Positions 42,776 to 51,420 of a stretch of 64,000 nucleotides of DNA are shown one piece after another (the stretch's first letter is position 1; each line of letters starts with the position of its first letter). The stretch lies in NCBI GenBank assembly GCA_001628485.1, contig LURR01000012.1:1-64000 (forward strand), written 5' to 3'. The notes beneath the pieces are model-generated. The model did not search any database. It had not been told where the DNA came from and saw only the letters and a list, made by a program, of their open reading frames with translations. Made by a program: the position numbers and the translations under genes. This stretch comes from Marine group II euryarchaeote REDSEA-S11_B3N4. GTDB taxonomy: Archaea > Thermoplasmatota > Poseidoniia > Poseidoniales > Thalassarchaeaceae.

Positions 42776-42967
42776 TCACTTTATTCCGCCCTTCTCGTAG
42801 CGCCGAGTCCATTTTAGCCTCCTCGCGTTCCTCTTGAGCTTGAGCATGTTCTTCCTGGACTTGCTGTCTCTGAACCAGTAGACAGAGCCGTCCCTCTTGA
42901 CGTACATCATTCCTGTCCCAGGCTCTATCTCCTCGTTTGTGAAGCTGCAAATTCTTTGCTCTGGCAC
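42776..42967 (-). CDS. rpl24e: Large-subunit ribosomal protein L24e, zinc site lost
   Basis: 63 residues from GTG 42967, which has AGGTGA a few bases upstream. The EEIEPGTGMMYVKRDGSVYWF core and the KNMLKLKRNARRLKWT stretch identify L24e. In most archaeal and eukaryotic L24e four cysteines (CxxC then CxxxC) bind zinc. Here only the first remains: the sequence reads CSFT and RDSKS at those places. The protein should still fold on the ribosome but without zinc. It is 4 bases downstream of S28e. Confidence 0.92.
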   Translation of the reverse strand: MPEQRICSFTNEEIEPGTGMMYVKRDGSVYWFRDSKSRKNMLKLKRNARRLKWTRRYEKGGIK

Positions 42968-42971
42968 AAAA

Positions 42972-43214
42972 TCACCTCGAACCTATCCTTCGGGCTTCTC
43001 TTCCGGTATCTCTGAGCATCAGAATATCTCCGCCCTCTCCTGTTACTGGATCTGGTCCCCTAACAGGGCCGAGCACATTCCTGGTGATGATTCGACCGAC
43101 GTCACGAGGATTGTCAGAATCGAGAACACGAACCTTGACTTGCATAGCCTCGCCGGTGAGACCTGTTCTGCCCACTATCTCAACAACTTCAGCAGGCCAT
43201 GCCTCTGTTGCCAT
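42972..43214 (-). CDS. rps28e: Small-subunit ribosomal protein S28e
   Basis: 80 residues. The S28e OB-fold signature is present: [20 protein letters not shown], then [19 protein letters not shown] and the [15 protein letters not shown] ending. It is archaeal/eukaryotic only. It stands in the conserved order L7Ae-S28e-L24e with 17-base and 4-base gaps. Confidence 0.96.
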   Translation of the reverse strand: MATEAWPAEVVEIVGRTGLTGEAMQVKVRVLDSDNPRDVGRIITRNVLGPVRGPDPVTGEGGDILMLRDTGREARRIGSR

Positions 43215-43231
43215 GCATCAAACCTCCAAAA

Positions 43232-43612
43232 TCATGACGAGAGCGTCTCGAAGTGAGACTTGACCTCGTTGAATCGATCCATCCCATCCTTCTCCACTTG
43301 CATTACCGCAATCGCCGCTGTCCTGGTGCCTGCGCTCATCCCCGCAGCCTCTGCCAGGTATGCTTGGTCCTCCACGTAAATGAAAGGAATCTCCTTCTCT
43401 TTGCAAATCATCGGGATATGGGCTAGAAGCTCCCCTGGGTTGACATTCTCAGCCATAACTACCATCTGCGCCGTTCCTCTCTCTGCAGATTTGGTGACCT
43501 CATTGGCACCCTTCTTTAGGCGCCCCTTGCCATCCTTTCCTAGGCTCTTGACCATCTCGTAAACTTGCTCTTGTACGTCTTGGGGTGTTTCGAAAACAAT
43601 ATGTACACTCAT
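43232..43612 (-). CDS. rpl7ae: Ribosomal protein L7Ae
   Basis: About 126 residues from ATG 43612 (MSVHIVFETPQDV); upstream starts add residues not seen in the family. L7Ae binds kink-turns in 23S rRNA, C/D and H/ACA guide RNAs and archaeal RNase P. The NEVTKSAERGTAQMVVMAENVNP segment is the RNA-binding signature, followed by PMICKEKEIPFIYV. It leads the L7Ae-S28e-L24e operon. Confidence 0.95.
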   Translation of the reverse strand: MSVHIVFETPQDVQEQVYEMVKSLGKDGKGRLKKGANEVTKSAERGTAQMVVMAENVNPGELLAHIPMICKEKEIPFIYVEDQAYLAEAAGMSAGTRTAAIAVMQVEKDGMDRFNEVKSHFETLSS

Positions 43613-43682
43613 TGGAACATCTCCTCGTGTTAGTAAGCCGCCGCACGGCATGACCGATATAAACGCAGCGTATTGCATCCAG

Positions 43683-44630
43683 TCAGCCGTTATCAGGCGC
43701 TCTGCTCATCATTGCACCCAATCCCCTCGCTAATGCCGGAGCCGCAGAAACACTAGCCCTTGGATTTGGAAGAGAATCAGTAGTGTATACTCCATCAACG
43801 TGATTGGCTAGACGAGATAGTGCCCCGCCTGTGAATAGTCCATGAGTACACGCAGCATGGACCTCGACAGCCCCTTGTCTTCTGAGGGCATCACTAGCCC
43901 TGCAGATGGTACCTCCAGTACTAATCATGTCATCGACGATAGCTACCACCTTGCCTGAGACATCAAGATCCTTCGGAGTATGTTCTATTGTATGCGCGTC
44001 GATCCGCTTCTTTTCGAGATACGAGAAATCACAACCGATTAACTCAGCAACTTCTGTGGCCCTCGAGATTGCACCCTTGTCTGGGCTCAGAATGAAATCA
44101 GGAGACACGTCCCTACGGAGGCTATCTGCTATCTCTGGCATAGAGCTCACAAACTCAATATCGGCCCCCATGTCCCTAAGTACTTCTGGTGCATGAAGAT
44201 CCAGAATTACAATCCCATCACATAGTTCCGATAGCAAATCAGCAACTAGTTTGGCAGAAACTGACTCTCCAAAACCGAATCTCTTGTCCTGCCTAGCGTA
44301 TCCATAGTACGGAATAGCAAGGAAAATACCAGGACCAACATCGTGTGTTTCACCCTCCCACTCTCCCTTCAAACTGGAAAGATCGCCCTTCCTAACGTCT
44401 CTGACAGCACCAAGTAGGAATAGAGTTTGCATAATGCCTGAATCAGGGAACGTATTTGAAACAAGAACCACACTCTCCGATCTCACTGACTCTATCGATT
44501 CGGGAGGAATCCTCACGTAAGCCTCACCATCCGGGAATCTTCTACTTTCTAGTGCAACATATTCCATATCAAGAATAGCTGCAAGGCCAGATGCGATTTC
44601 TACTCCTGAGGCCCCGCTCAGAACTGGCAT
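43683..44630 (-). CDS. prs: Ribose-phosphate pyrophosphokinase (PRPP synthetase)
   Basis: 315 residues. It makes PRPP from ribose 5-phosphate and ATP for nucleotide and histidine synthesis. The PRPP loop VDDMISTGGT is intact, as are the ATP-site region YYGYARQDKRF and the metal-binding DLHAPEVL segment. A 20-residue insertion after GAVRDVRKGD is an oddity compared with shorter archaeal Prs. The ORF lies between L7Ae and tRNA-Ile. Confidence 0.93.
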   Translation of the reverse strand: MPVLSGASGVEIASGLAAILDMEYVALESRRFPDGEAYVRIPPESIESVRSESVVLVSNTFPDSGIMQTLFLLGAVRDVRKGDLSSLKGEWEGETHDVGPGIFLAIPYYGYARQDKRFGFGESVSAKLVADLLSELCDGIVILDLHAPEVLRDMGADIEFVSSMPEIADSLRRDVSPDFILSPDKGAISRATEVAELIGCDFSYLEKKRIDAHTIEHTPKDLDVSGKVVAIVDDMISTGGTICRASDALRRQGAVEVHAACTHGLFTGGALSRLANHVDGVYTTDSLPNPRASVSAAPALARGLGAMMSRAPDNG

Positions 44631-44700
44631 TTGAACACAGGGACAGGCGGTCCCTTCATGATGCTTCTTGTCGTGCTGACGGCCTAATTCTGGTCGTTAT

Positions 44701-44778
44701 TGGTGGGCACGACAGGATTTGAACCTGTGACCTCCCGGTTATCAGCCGGGTGCTCCAGCCAAACTAAGCTACGCGCCC
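44701..44778 (-). tRNA. tRNA-Ile (anticodon GAT)
   Basis: A minus-strand tRNA of 78 bases including encoded CCA (complement of 44701-44703). The acceptor GGGCGCG pairs with CGTGCCC. The D arm contains AGCTTAGTTTGGCTGGAGC, the anticodon loop is CTGATAA with anticodon GAT, and the T arm is ACAGGTTCAAATCCTGT. There is no intron. It reads AUC/AUU codons. Confidence 0.94.
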
Positions 44779-44830
44779 TTGAGCGTCAACGGCACATGGG
44801 ATTGTGATTTGAAGGCTACTCAAGGAGAAA

Positions 44831-45418
44831 TCACTCTTCCTCGTAATCCTCAAAGTTCAACTTCATGTAACTGGGTAGCGTAATCAGCCTCGAAAAGGTA
44901 CACTTCAGAATGACTTCATCCAGTCGGGAAGTAGTCTTTGCTAGTTGTCCGCAGGGCACTGCTATCGTCTCTGGAAGGCCATGTCTGGCTCTCACCATGA
45001 AATGCGGTTTTACTAACAGACCCTTGTAGGTCCTCTTGATTTTGATTAACTCAACTACGTTACCAATATCCATTCCATCATTGTCAAGAACAGCCCTGTC
45101 TAGAAGCTCATCAGGAGCATACAGATCTTCTTGAATTCTGACCGTATTTCTCCATCTCCTCTGTAACTCTCTCATAGACTTTGATAGTTTGATACCGCCA
45201 TCGGGCCTGATGCTGTGAACCAACTCCTTTGCCAGAGGTGCCAGATCTGCCGGCTTTCTCATGAATTCACTAGCAACCTCTCCCTCGACCTTAATTCTTA
45301 GAGACTTGACAAACTCATCTCTGGGGTGGAATCTCTCTCCAACCACCACTCCAACGTGCTTGTCTCCAACGTATACGTCTCTGTGTATCATTTCCTGTAT
45401 TTCGTAGTCCTCTACCAT
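44831..45418 (-). CDS. Protein with PRC-barrel-like repeats
   Basis: 195 residues. Two stretches follow the PRC-barrel pattern of short strands around an xxG motif: DVYVGDKHVGVVVGE near the start and LDNDGMDIGNVVELIKIK in the middle. PRC barrels occur in RimM and in small archaeal proteins linked to RNA processing or cell division. No catalytic residues are visible. The GAGGG ribosome site upstream of the ATG sits inside a small CTCCC/GGGAG inverted repeat. The barrel assignment is by pattern only. Upstream neighbour of tRNA-Ile on the same strand. Confidence 0.6.
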   Translation of the reverse strand: MVEDYEIQEMIHRDVYVGDKHVGVVVGERFHPRDEFVKSLRIKVEGEVASEFMRKPADLAPLAKELVHSIRPDGGIKLSKSMRELQRRWRNTVRIQEDLYAPDELLDRAVLDNDGMDIGNVVELIKIKRTYKGLLVKPHFMVRARHGLPETIAVPCGQLAKTTSRLDEVILKCTFSRLITLPSYMKLNFEDYEEE

Positions 45419-45482
45419 TGTTCTCCCTCAGGGGAGGAGCGCATCCCCCTTGCCTCTCCTGAGCTTCAGAGGCCGGAGTGGC

Positions 45483-45577
45483 ACTTATATTATTCGCAAA
45501 TCAAGACTGATAATTCAATTGAAAAATTTTTGCTATATTGAAAATTACAATTGAAAAATTAATTTTAGTTTAATTTT
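45483..45577. promoter_or_regulatory. AT-rich divergent control region with 13-bp direct repeats
   Basis: This intergenic stretch is far richer in A/T than anything else in the window. CAATTGAAAAATT occurs twice (45516-45528 and 45548-45560), starting 32 bases apart, about three helical turns. The first copy is part of the palindrome TTCAATTGAA (45514-45523). A TATA-like CTTATATTA begins at about 45484. It separates the divergent PRC-like gene and the class III aminotransferase gene, so an operator/promoter role is most likely. Confidence 0.6.
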
Positions 45578-47188
45578 TTGAATGATTATCAGAAAAGATG
45601 CTTCGTTCCTATTCCACAAATTTCTGATGTCTACTCTGACCAATTTCGGAGAAGATTGATGTGCGTGCTCTCTTGCCCAGTGGTGATGGTGGGAAGCCTC
45701 CAGGCGTTGTACGAAATCCGATCCTCTACGGGTAAAGCTGAGACAGATGGGCTTCCCGACTCAACAATCTCTGAGTTTCTAGAGATCGATCCCTCTCTAA
45801 GTAGGGCAATTGAGGAGGCTTCTGTCAATTTTCAAAGTCTAATCAACGAAATGGGGGACAATTTACTTTCCATGAACGAGAGCGAATTATCATCTCTTCT
45901 CCAATCGGACTACGTAAATTTCTACTCTGCTGCAACAGTTAATCCGTACGTGGCAATAGCGGCAAGAGGTCCTTGGATTGTTACCTCTCATGGAGCTGTA
46001 ATTCACGATAATGGAGGATATGGGATGCTCGGGATGGGACACGGGCCAGATGATGTGATTCATTCAATGCAGCAGAATTGGGTGATGGCAAACGTCATGA
46101 CTCCCTCGTTTAGTCAAAAGAGACTCTCTGACAGACTAAAGAAGGAAGTTGGCCACACAAGGGGGAACTGCCCTTTTTCCAAGTTCGTCTGTCTGAATAG
46201 TGGGTCAGAATCGATGACTATCTCTATGAGGATAGCAGACGCAAACACCCTCAAACTTACTGGGAAGGGGGGGATTCATGAAGGAAAACCAACCAAGATG
46301 CTGGCTCTGGTGGAGGCATTCCACGGGAGAACCCACAGACCGGCTCTGATTTCTGACTCATGTAGTGGGAAATACGAGAAGAATCTAGCCTCTTTCAGAG
46401 AAAGGGATAATGTGATATTCGTACCTAACAACGATTTGAGCTCTCTAAGACAGGCCTTTGAAAGAGCGGAAGAAGAGGGCTTCTTCATCGAACTAATGGC
46501 TATGGAGCCAGTAATGGGTGAAGGAAATCCCGGACTATGCGTAACTAGAGAGTTCTATGATTTGGCGAGATCCCTATGCACACAACATGGAAGCATGCTC
46601 ATAGTCGACTCAATTCAAGCAGGATTGCGAGGGCAAGGGTGCTTGAGTATTGTTGATTATGAGGGATTCCAGGACTGTCTTGTACCGGATATGGAGACTT
46701 GGTCCAAGGCTCTGAATGCAGGACAGTACCCCCTATCTGTTGTGGGGCTCTCAGACAGAGCGGCCGAATTGTACGTGGTAGGAATCTATGGTAATACAAT
46801 GACCACGAATCCGAGAGCCTTGGAGACTGCAATTTCTACTTTAGATAGAGTCACTCCAGAGCTAAGAAAGAACATCAAGGATAGGGGCGAAGAATTCGTT
46901 TCTAAGTTGAGAGATCTATCTCAAGAACTACCGGGAACAATCACTGAAGTTCAGGGGACTGGGCTATTGCTATGTGCTGAACTCGATCCGCAAAAGCTTC
47001 CAGTAGTCGGTTTTGGCTGTGTTGAGGAATGGTGTAGGAAGAATGGACTCGGGGTCATTCATGGAGGCCAGAATGCTCTGAGGTTCACTCCTCACTTTGC
47101 AATTACAACCGAGGAGATAGATATGATAATTGGAATTCTAAGGGACGCCCTCATCGCATTCACCTCCAAGTCTATTGAGGCAAACTAA
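45578..47188 (+). CDS. Class III PLP-dependent aminotransferase
   Basis: 536 residues from TTG 45578; the first in-frame ATG is at 45659 and an internal start is possible. The fold-type I, class III pattern is clear: NSGSESMTISMRIADA, EAFHGRTHRP, the cofactor Asp in IVDSIQAG and the PLP lysine in ETWSKALNAGQYPLS. Relatives include lysine 6-, ornithine and 4-aminobutyrate aminotransferases. The first 110 residues form an extension not found in the short members. The substrate is not predictable. It sits behind a distinctive AT-rich control region, suggesting regulated expression. Confidence 0.85.
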   Translation: MNDYQKRCFVPIPQISDVYSDQFRRRLMCVLSCPVVMVGSLQALYEIRSSTGKAETDGLPDSTISEFLEIDPSLSRAIEEASVNFQSLINEMGDNLLSMNESELSSLLQSDYVNFYSAATVNPYVAIAARGPWIVTSHGAVIHDNGGYGMLGMGHGPDDVIHSMQQNWVMANVMTPSFSQKRLSDRLKKEVGHTRGNCPFSKFVCLNSGSESMTISMRIADANTLKLTGKGGIHEGKPTKMLALVEAFHGRTHRPALISDSCSGKYEKNLASFRERDNVIFVPNNDLSSLRQAFERAEEEGFFIELMAMEPVMGEGNPGLCVTREFYDLARSLCTQHGSMLIVDSIQAGLRGQGCLSIVDYEGFQDCLVPDMETWSKALNAGQYPLSVVGLSDRAAELYVVGIYGNTMTTNPRALETAISTLDRVTPELRKNIKDRGEEFVSKLRDLSQELPGTITEVQGTGLLLCAELDPQKLPVVGFGCVEEWCRKNGLGVIHGGQNALRFTPHFAITTEEIDMIIGILRDALIAFTSKSIEAN

Positions 47189-47201
47189 TTGATGCGTTAT
47201 C

Positions 47202-47873
47202 ATGCCCAGAAACGTGCATGTTTTCGGGAAATCGGACGGTCTTAGGGAAGCACTGGAAGAGAGGCTCCGAAGAGCAGGAGCCTCGATAGTAGAAGATCCT
47301 TCTGACTCTGAACTGGTCGTGGGAATTGATCAGCAAGAGGATTGCGATATTGCGATTATTCCCATGGGCTCAAATCCTCCGAACTCAACGATTGTGGTGG
47401 AACTGAAGGATGTAGTCATTCCGAATGGTGGGAGGAACTGGGGAAATGAGATAATGATAGATTGGATACGACAAATTAAGCTTGGACGCGAACCAAAAAC
47501 CGAACCTAGGGACAGGTTCTGGGTCAATGTCAGGGATGTAACTGACGCAATTTCCTGTTTGTGCATGAATGAGAAGGAAACCAATCTATCCGGGACCTTC
47601 AGAATGTGCGGTAGGAGGGCATGGTCATCGGAGCACGTTATCGACGAGATAAGAATTCTCTGGGAGCGTTTCAACAATGCAATCAATCACTCCCACACTA
47701 TCGAGTCTCTATCCGAAGTCCCCAGTCCCGTGAGAGGGATTTATTCCGAGAGATCCGAAACTGTAGACCTAGGCAGCCTCCATAATGCTCTGATTGCAGT
47801 AGGGGGCGAGGGTTGGCATCCTATGGTGCCAATGAGAGTATCAATAATGGAAATGATTGCCCATCACGATTAG
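47202..47873 (+). CDS. Degenerate SDR/epimerase-like protein
   Basis: 223 residues. The middle segment FWVNVRDVTDAISCLCM resembles the (V)HVxDVxxA motif of extended SDR proteins, and the C-terminal half fits the substrate domain of that group. The N-terminal Rossmann fold is shortened: the usual GxxGxxG is replaced by VFGKSDGLREAL, and no YxxxK is seen. It may be a non-catalytic binding protein. It begins 13 bases after the aminotransferase stop and is probably in its operon. Confidence 0.55.
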   Translation: MPRNVHVFGKSDGLREALEERLRRAGASIVEDPSDSELVVGIDQQEDCDIAIIPMGSNPPNSTIVVELKDVVIPNGGRNWGNEIMIDWIRQIKLGREPKTEPRDRFWVNVRDVTDAISCLCMNEKETNLSGTFRMCGRRAWSSEHVIDEIRILWERFNNAINHSHTIESLSEVPSPVRGIYSERSETVDLGSLHNALIAVGGEGWHPMVPMRVSIMEMIAHHD

Positions 47874-48052
47874 CGAGAATTCTTGTCTCCCTGAATCTTC
47901 ACTCTAACATCCTGAGCAAGGCTCTTGCAGGTTTGCATTACTTTCCTAACCCTGGTTCCAGCAGCATTGTTCCCAGAGTCGTGCTTCTCAGCATCTGCAA
48001 TAGCTTCCGTCAATTCATTTATCATGTCCTGAATCATATCTCTGACTGTCAT
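47870..48052 (-). CDS. Histone H1-like (Hc1-type) small protein
   Basis: 60 residues from ATG 48052 (MTVRDMIQDMI). A helical, charged peptide containing DAEKHDSGNNAAGTRVRKVM and the lysine-bearing end VRVKIQGDKNSR. This follows the pattern of bacterial Hc1 histone-like proteins (AEKGNKAAAxRVR with a spaced lysine helix), though without a long lysine-rich tail. Upstream residues in the same frame overlap the deoxyhypusine synthase gene and are probably untranslated. A DNA-binding role is an inference from resemblance. Its stop overlaps the convergent SDR-like gene by 4 bases. Confidence 0.6.
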   Translation of the reverse strand: MTVRDMIQDMINELTEAIADAEKHDSGNNAAGTRVRKVMQTCKSLAQDVRVKIQGDKNSR

Positions 48053-48101
48053 ACTCCAACCCGGAAAATGTGACCTAATAGCCGTTTCTCCGGCACATAT
48101 C

Positions 48102-49094
48102 TCACTTGCTAGCAAATAAGTCAGAACCTAGGATGGGAAGAATCAGGCTCGCCTCACCCTCAACGACAATCTGGTCGGCATTGGGACGAATCTTGCCCCA
48201 TGAAATAGCCTCCTTCAATCTAGCTCCGGAGAGGGATCCGTCGAACTCTGGGGCGGTGGTTATCGAAACTGCTGAATCCATACCTGACTCTTGTCTGAAC
48301 TGGTTCCACCAGATTACGTGATGCTTGGAAATACCCCCTCCTACCATCAGACCATGGCTTTCGTCTGCCGTCCAAATCAAGTCGGAGAGAATCTGTTCGT
48401 CTGCGAGAACATCAATCATGAAATCCGGGCTCTTTTGTCTATGCATGAATAATTGCGAACCTATCGAGCCATCGGTAATTCCGGGTATAACCATCGGAAT
48501 CCTATTCTTAGCAACCCAGTGAAGAAGAGAACTAGGGTCATCGATCCTGTCACCTATCGCCCAGCATAGTTCCACTGAACCAAAGCCTCTCCAGGGGTTC
48601 GCATCGTCAACAGACTTCCTCTCATCCTCAATCTCCTCCAGCCAAGGTAGTAGGACTCTCTCTAGAATCTCGCCGTAGCATTCATTCGGAATCACCACAT
48701 TGCCAAGCCTGTTCAGGCCCTCCTCAGCCAAGGCAACGTCATCTAGACTGAAGTCTCCATGAAAGTAACTCCTGTAAACTCTGGCTATGTCATGATCGAG
48801 AGTTCCACATGTGGTTATGACTACGTTGTACGCTCTCCTCTTCAGTGCCTCAATGAAGAATCCCCTGGTTCCTGTAGCACATAGACAGGCAGGGAATGAT
48901 AGCCAGTTGAGAACCCCTTCTTCATCGGATCTTGAAATTGCTTCTCTCAAGATATCTCTGGCTTTAGCCAACTTCGATGCAGTGAAACCACCAGCTCGAG
49001 ACATCTGATCTATCAGAGATCCAACATCAGTAACTCTCGAAAAATCATAGTCCTCTACAGGGACTTCGAAATCGTCACGGGAGTATCCAACCAT
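48102..49094 (-). CDS. dys: Deoxyhypusine synthase
   Basis: 330 residues. It uses spermidine and NAD to modify the lysine of initiation factor aIF5A, the first step of hypusine formation. The active-site segment GGGISKHHVIWWNQF contains the catalytic lysine, and the NAD-binding parts (CGTLDHDIARVY, NVVIPNECYG, PGITDGSIGSQLF) are intact. Length is typical for archaea. The substrate factor aIF5A is not in the window. Confidence 0.95.
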   Translation of the reverse strand: MVGYSRDDFEVPVEDYDFSRVTDVGSLIDQMSRAGGFTASKLAKARDILREAISRSDEEGVLNWLSFPACLCATGTRGFFIEALKRRAYNVVITTCGTLDHDIARVYRSYFHGDFSLDDVALAEEGLNRLGNVVIPNECYGEILERVLLPWLEEIEDERKSVDDANPWRGFGSVELCWAIGDRIDDPSSLLHWVAKNRIPMVIPGITDGSIGSQLFMHRQKSPDFMIDVLADEQILSDLIWTADESHGLMVGGGISKHHVIWWNQFRQESGMDSAVSITTAPEFDGSLSGARLKEAISWGKIRPNADQIVVEGEASLILPILGSDLFASK

Positions 49095-49118
49095 GGTACC
49101 CGCACAACCCTCTGGGCT

Positions 49119-51389
49119 TCAATTGGTGGTATTCCGAATTCTGTATATTCTGTCTCTCAGTTCTGCTGCTCTCTCGAAGTCCAGCCTATCTGCAGCCTGC
49201 CTCATCTCCATCTCAAGCCTGGAAATAACATCTGCCTCTCCATCATTATCTTCGAGATCCCTTCCTCCTTCACCTATCCACTCGGGCTGACTTACGTTCT
49301 CTAGAACTGAATCGGAGTTATTCCAGACTCCAGCCCCTAGTCCAAATCTCTTTGCTAGTCCCTCCAGACCCTTCTTGCCCGGAGGCTTGGCGACCATTCT
49401 CCTACCGCCTTCACTCCCCCTACCAGCAACTCCAGAGACTAGGTCCTCCATCTCTGACCCCATTACGGGCAAGGCCTTTTCGATGGTTTTAGGGACTATT
49501 CCATTCTTTTCGTTGTGCTCTCCTTGCATGGCTCTCCTCCTCACCGTCTGACTGATGGCAGCTTCCATTGAGGCAGAGACGGAATCTGCGTACAGAATTA
49601 CAGAGCCATTTACGTTTCTGGACGCTCTTCCAATGGTCTGGAGAAGGGACCTTTCGTTCCTTAGGAAGCCCTGCTTGTCAGCATCAAAAATTGCTACAAG
49701 CGAAACCTCGGGAATATCCAGACCTTCTCTAAGTAGATTAATTCCCACAATCACATCAATCAGACCCAATCTGAGTGCCTTGATTATCTCGGTTCTCTCC
49801 AGTGTATCTATCTCACTGTGGAGGTAGTGTGCCTTGACCCCCATCCCTTCTAGGTACTCAGCAACTTCCTCCGCGAACTTGATGGTCATCACTGTAACTA
49901 GGACTCGTTCATCACGACTAACCCTATCTCCAATCTCGCTAAGCAGGTCCTGTACCTGTCCCTCTGTACTTCTAACCTCAATCTCCGGATCTAGCAGTCC
50001 AGTAGGCCTTATCTCCATTTTAGCTATCCCATCTATATTTTCCAGTAACTCCTCCATACTTTGCTTAGTTTCCGGCTTCCCGACTTCGGACTTTCTGGCA
50101 CCGCCCTCGCCGTCCACATGCATCAGTCCCGAGGGGATGTTTTGCCCTGTAACCTCTGCAAGGTGCCTAAGCTCCCTCTCTCCAGGAGTAGCACTAACGT
50201 AGATCATCTGCGGGACAAGGGTTTGGAACTCGTCTATTCTAAGTGGACGGTTGTCATACGCTGACGGTAGTCTGAAGCCGTGGTCCACCAGGTTCTTTTT
50301 CCTTGAGAAATCTCCTCCGAACATCCCTCCCACTTGGGGGAGAGTCACGTGAGACTCGTCCATGATAACCAGATATCGGTCTGCCCCCCCATGGAATTGT
50401 TCTGCATTACTGGCGAAGAAGTCCAGAAGGCAGTATGATCTCTCTCCCCTTCTTCGGCCATCAAAGTGCATCGAATAGTTCTCAACCCCCTTGCAAGAGC
50501 CTACTTCATCCAGCATCTCTAGGTCAAATCTGGTCCTCTGCTCAAGTCTATGGGCCTCAAGACCCCTATCTTTAGACTCGAACCAGTCCAACCGATCGCC
50601 CAACTCTTCCTCGATATCTTCTAGGGCTTGGTTGAACCTATCTTCACTCGTCATGTAGAATTCTCTCGGATGAATCCAAGCCTCTTCGAACTCATCTAGA
50701 GGCTCCCAGGACACTGCTTCGCAGACCTGAATTCTCTCTATTCCTTCCCATCCAAATTTGACTCTGATTGGATCATCCCTGCTTGGCATCCACACATCAA
50801 GAACCTCTCCTCTGAGTCGGACGTCTCCCCTGGTAATCTCTCTGGTAGTTCTCCGATATTGAAGTTCCACGAGACTCCTAACCACATCCTGAGGATCAGC
50901 ATTTTGTCCGACATGGAGCCTCAGGTGATTCTGCTGGAAAACCTCTGGCGGATTTAGACCATAGATCGTGGAAACGGTCCCTATTGTTATCACATCTGGA
51001 CGGGAAACTAGGGAAGCAACTGTAGAGAACCTCTCTTGCTCTATTCTCTCATTCATCTGCAGCTCCTTGTCAATGTAGAGGTCCCTTCCGGGTATGTATG
51101 CCTCCGGCTGATAATAGTCGTAATAGCTGACGAAGTACTCAACAGAGTTATCCGGGAACAATCCTGACATCTCCTGCCAAATTTGACGTGCAAGTGTTTT
51201 ATTGTGTGACAGGATTAGGGTAGGTAACTGCATCCTCTCGATTATCTTAGCCATGGCGAACGTTTTACCCGACCCGGTAACTCCGAGCAGGACACATCTT
51301 TCCTGGCCCTCTTCGATTTGCCTTACCAATACATCAATCGCTTGCTGCTGATCACCCGCACTGTCATATTCCGATTGAAGAATGAACAT
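49119..51389 (-). CDS. uvrB: Excinuclease ABC subunit B (UvrB)
   Basis: 756 residues, about 80 longer than bacterial UvrB. It is the DNA-damage-verifying helicase-like subunit of nucleotide excision repair. Walker A (GVTGSGKTFAM), the beta-hairpin (YYDYYQPEAYIP), the DESH box (VIMDESHVTLPQVG) and motif VI (QTIGRASRNVNG) are all present. The final 40 residues form the UvrC-binding UVR motif (RQAADRLDFERAAELRDRIY). The extra length is a 90-residue insertion near residue 650. UvrABC is bacterial, so acquisition by lateral transfer is likely. uvrA and uvrC are not in this window. Confidence 0.97.
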   Translation of the reverse strand: MFILQSEYDSAGDQQQAIDVLVRQIEEGQERCVLLGVTGSGKTFAMAKIIERMQLPTLILSHNKTLARQIWQEMSGLFPDNSVEYFVSYYDYYQPEAYIPGRDLYIDKELQMNERIEQERFSTVASLVSRPDVITIGTVSTIYGLNPPEVFQQNHLRLHVGQNADPQDVVRSLVELQYRRTTREITRGDVRLRGEVLDVWMPSRDDPIRVKFGWEGIERIQVCEAVSWEPLDEFEEAWIHPREFYMTSEDRFNQALEDIEEELGDRLDWFESKDRGLEAHRLEQRTRFDLEMLDEVGSCKGVENYSMHFDGRRRGERSYCLLDFFASNAEQFHGGADRYLVIMDESHVTLPQVGGMFGGDFSRKKNLVDHGFRLPSAYDNRPLRIDEFQTLVPQMIYVSATPGERELRHLAEVTGQNIPSGLMHVDGEGGARKSEVGKPETKQSMEELLENIDGIAKMEIRPTGLLDPEIEVRSTEGQVQDLLSEIGDRVSRDERVLVTVMTIKFAEEVAEYLEGMGVKAHYLHSEIDTLERTEIIKALRLGLIDVIVGINLLREGLDIPEVSLVAIFDADKQGFLRNERSLLQTIGRASRNVNGSVILYADSVSASMEAAISQTVRRRAMQGEHNEKNGIVPKTIEKALPVMGSEMEDLVSGVAGRGSEGGRRMVAKPPGKKGLEGLAKRFGLGAGVWNNSDSVLENVSQPEWIGEGGRDLEDNDGEADVISRLEMEMRQAADRLDFERAAELRDRIYRIRNTTN

Positions 51390-51420
51390 CTTATGACCTC
51401 GTTATTGTTTCTGTCAGCGA

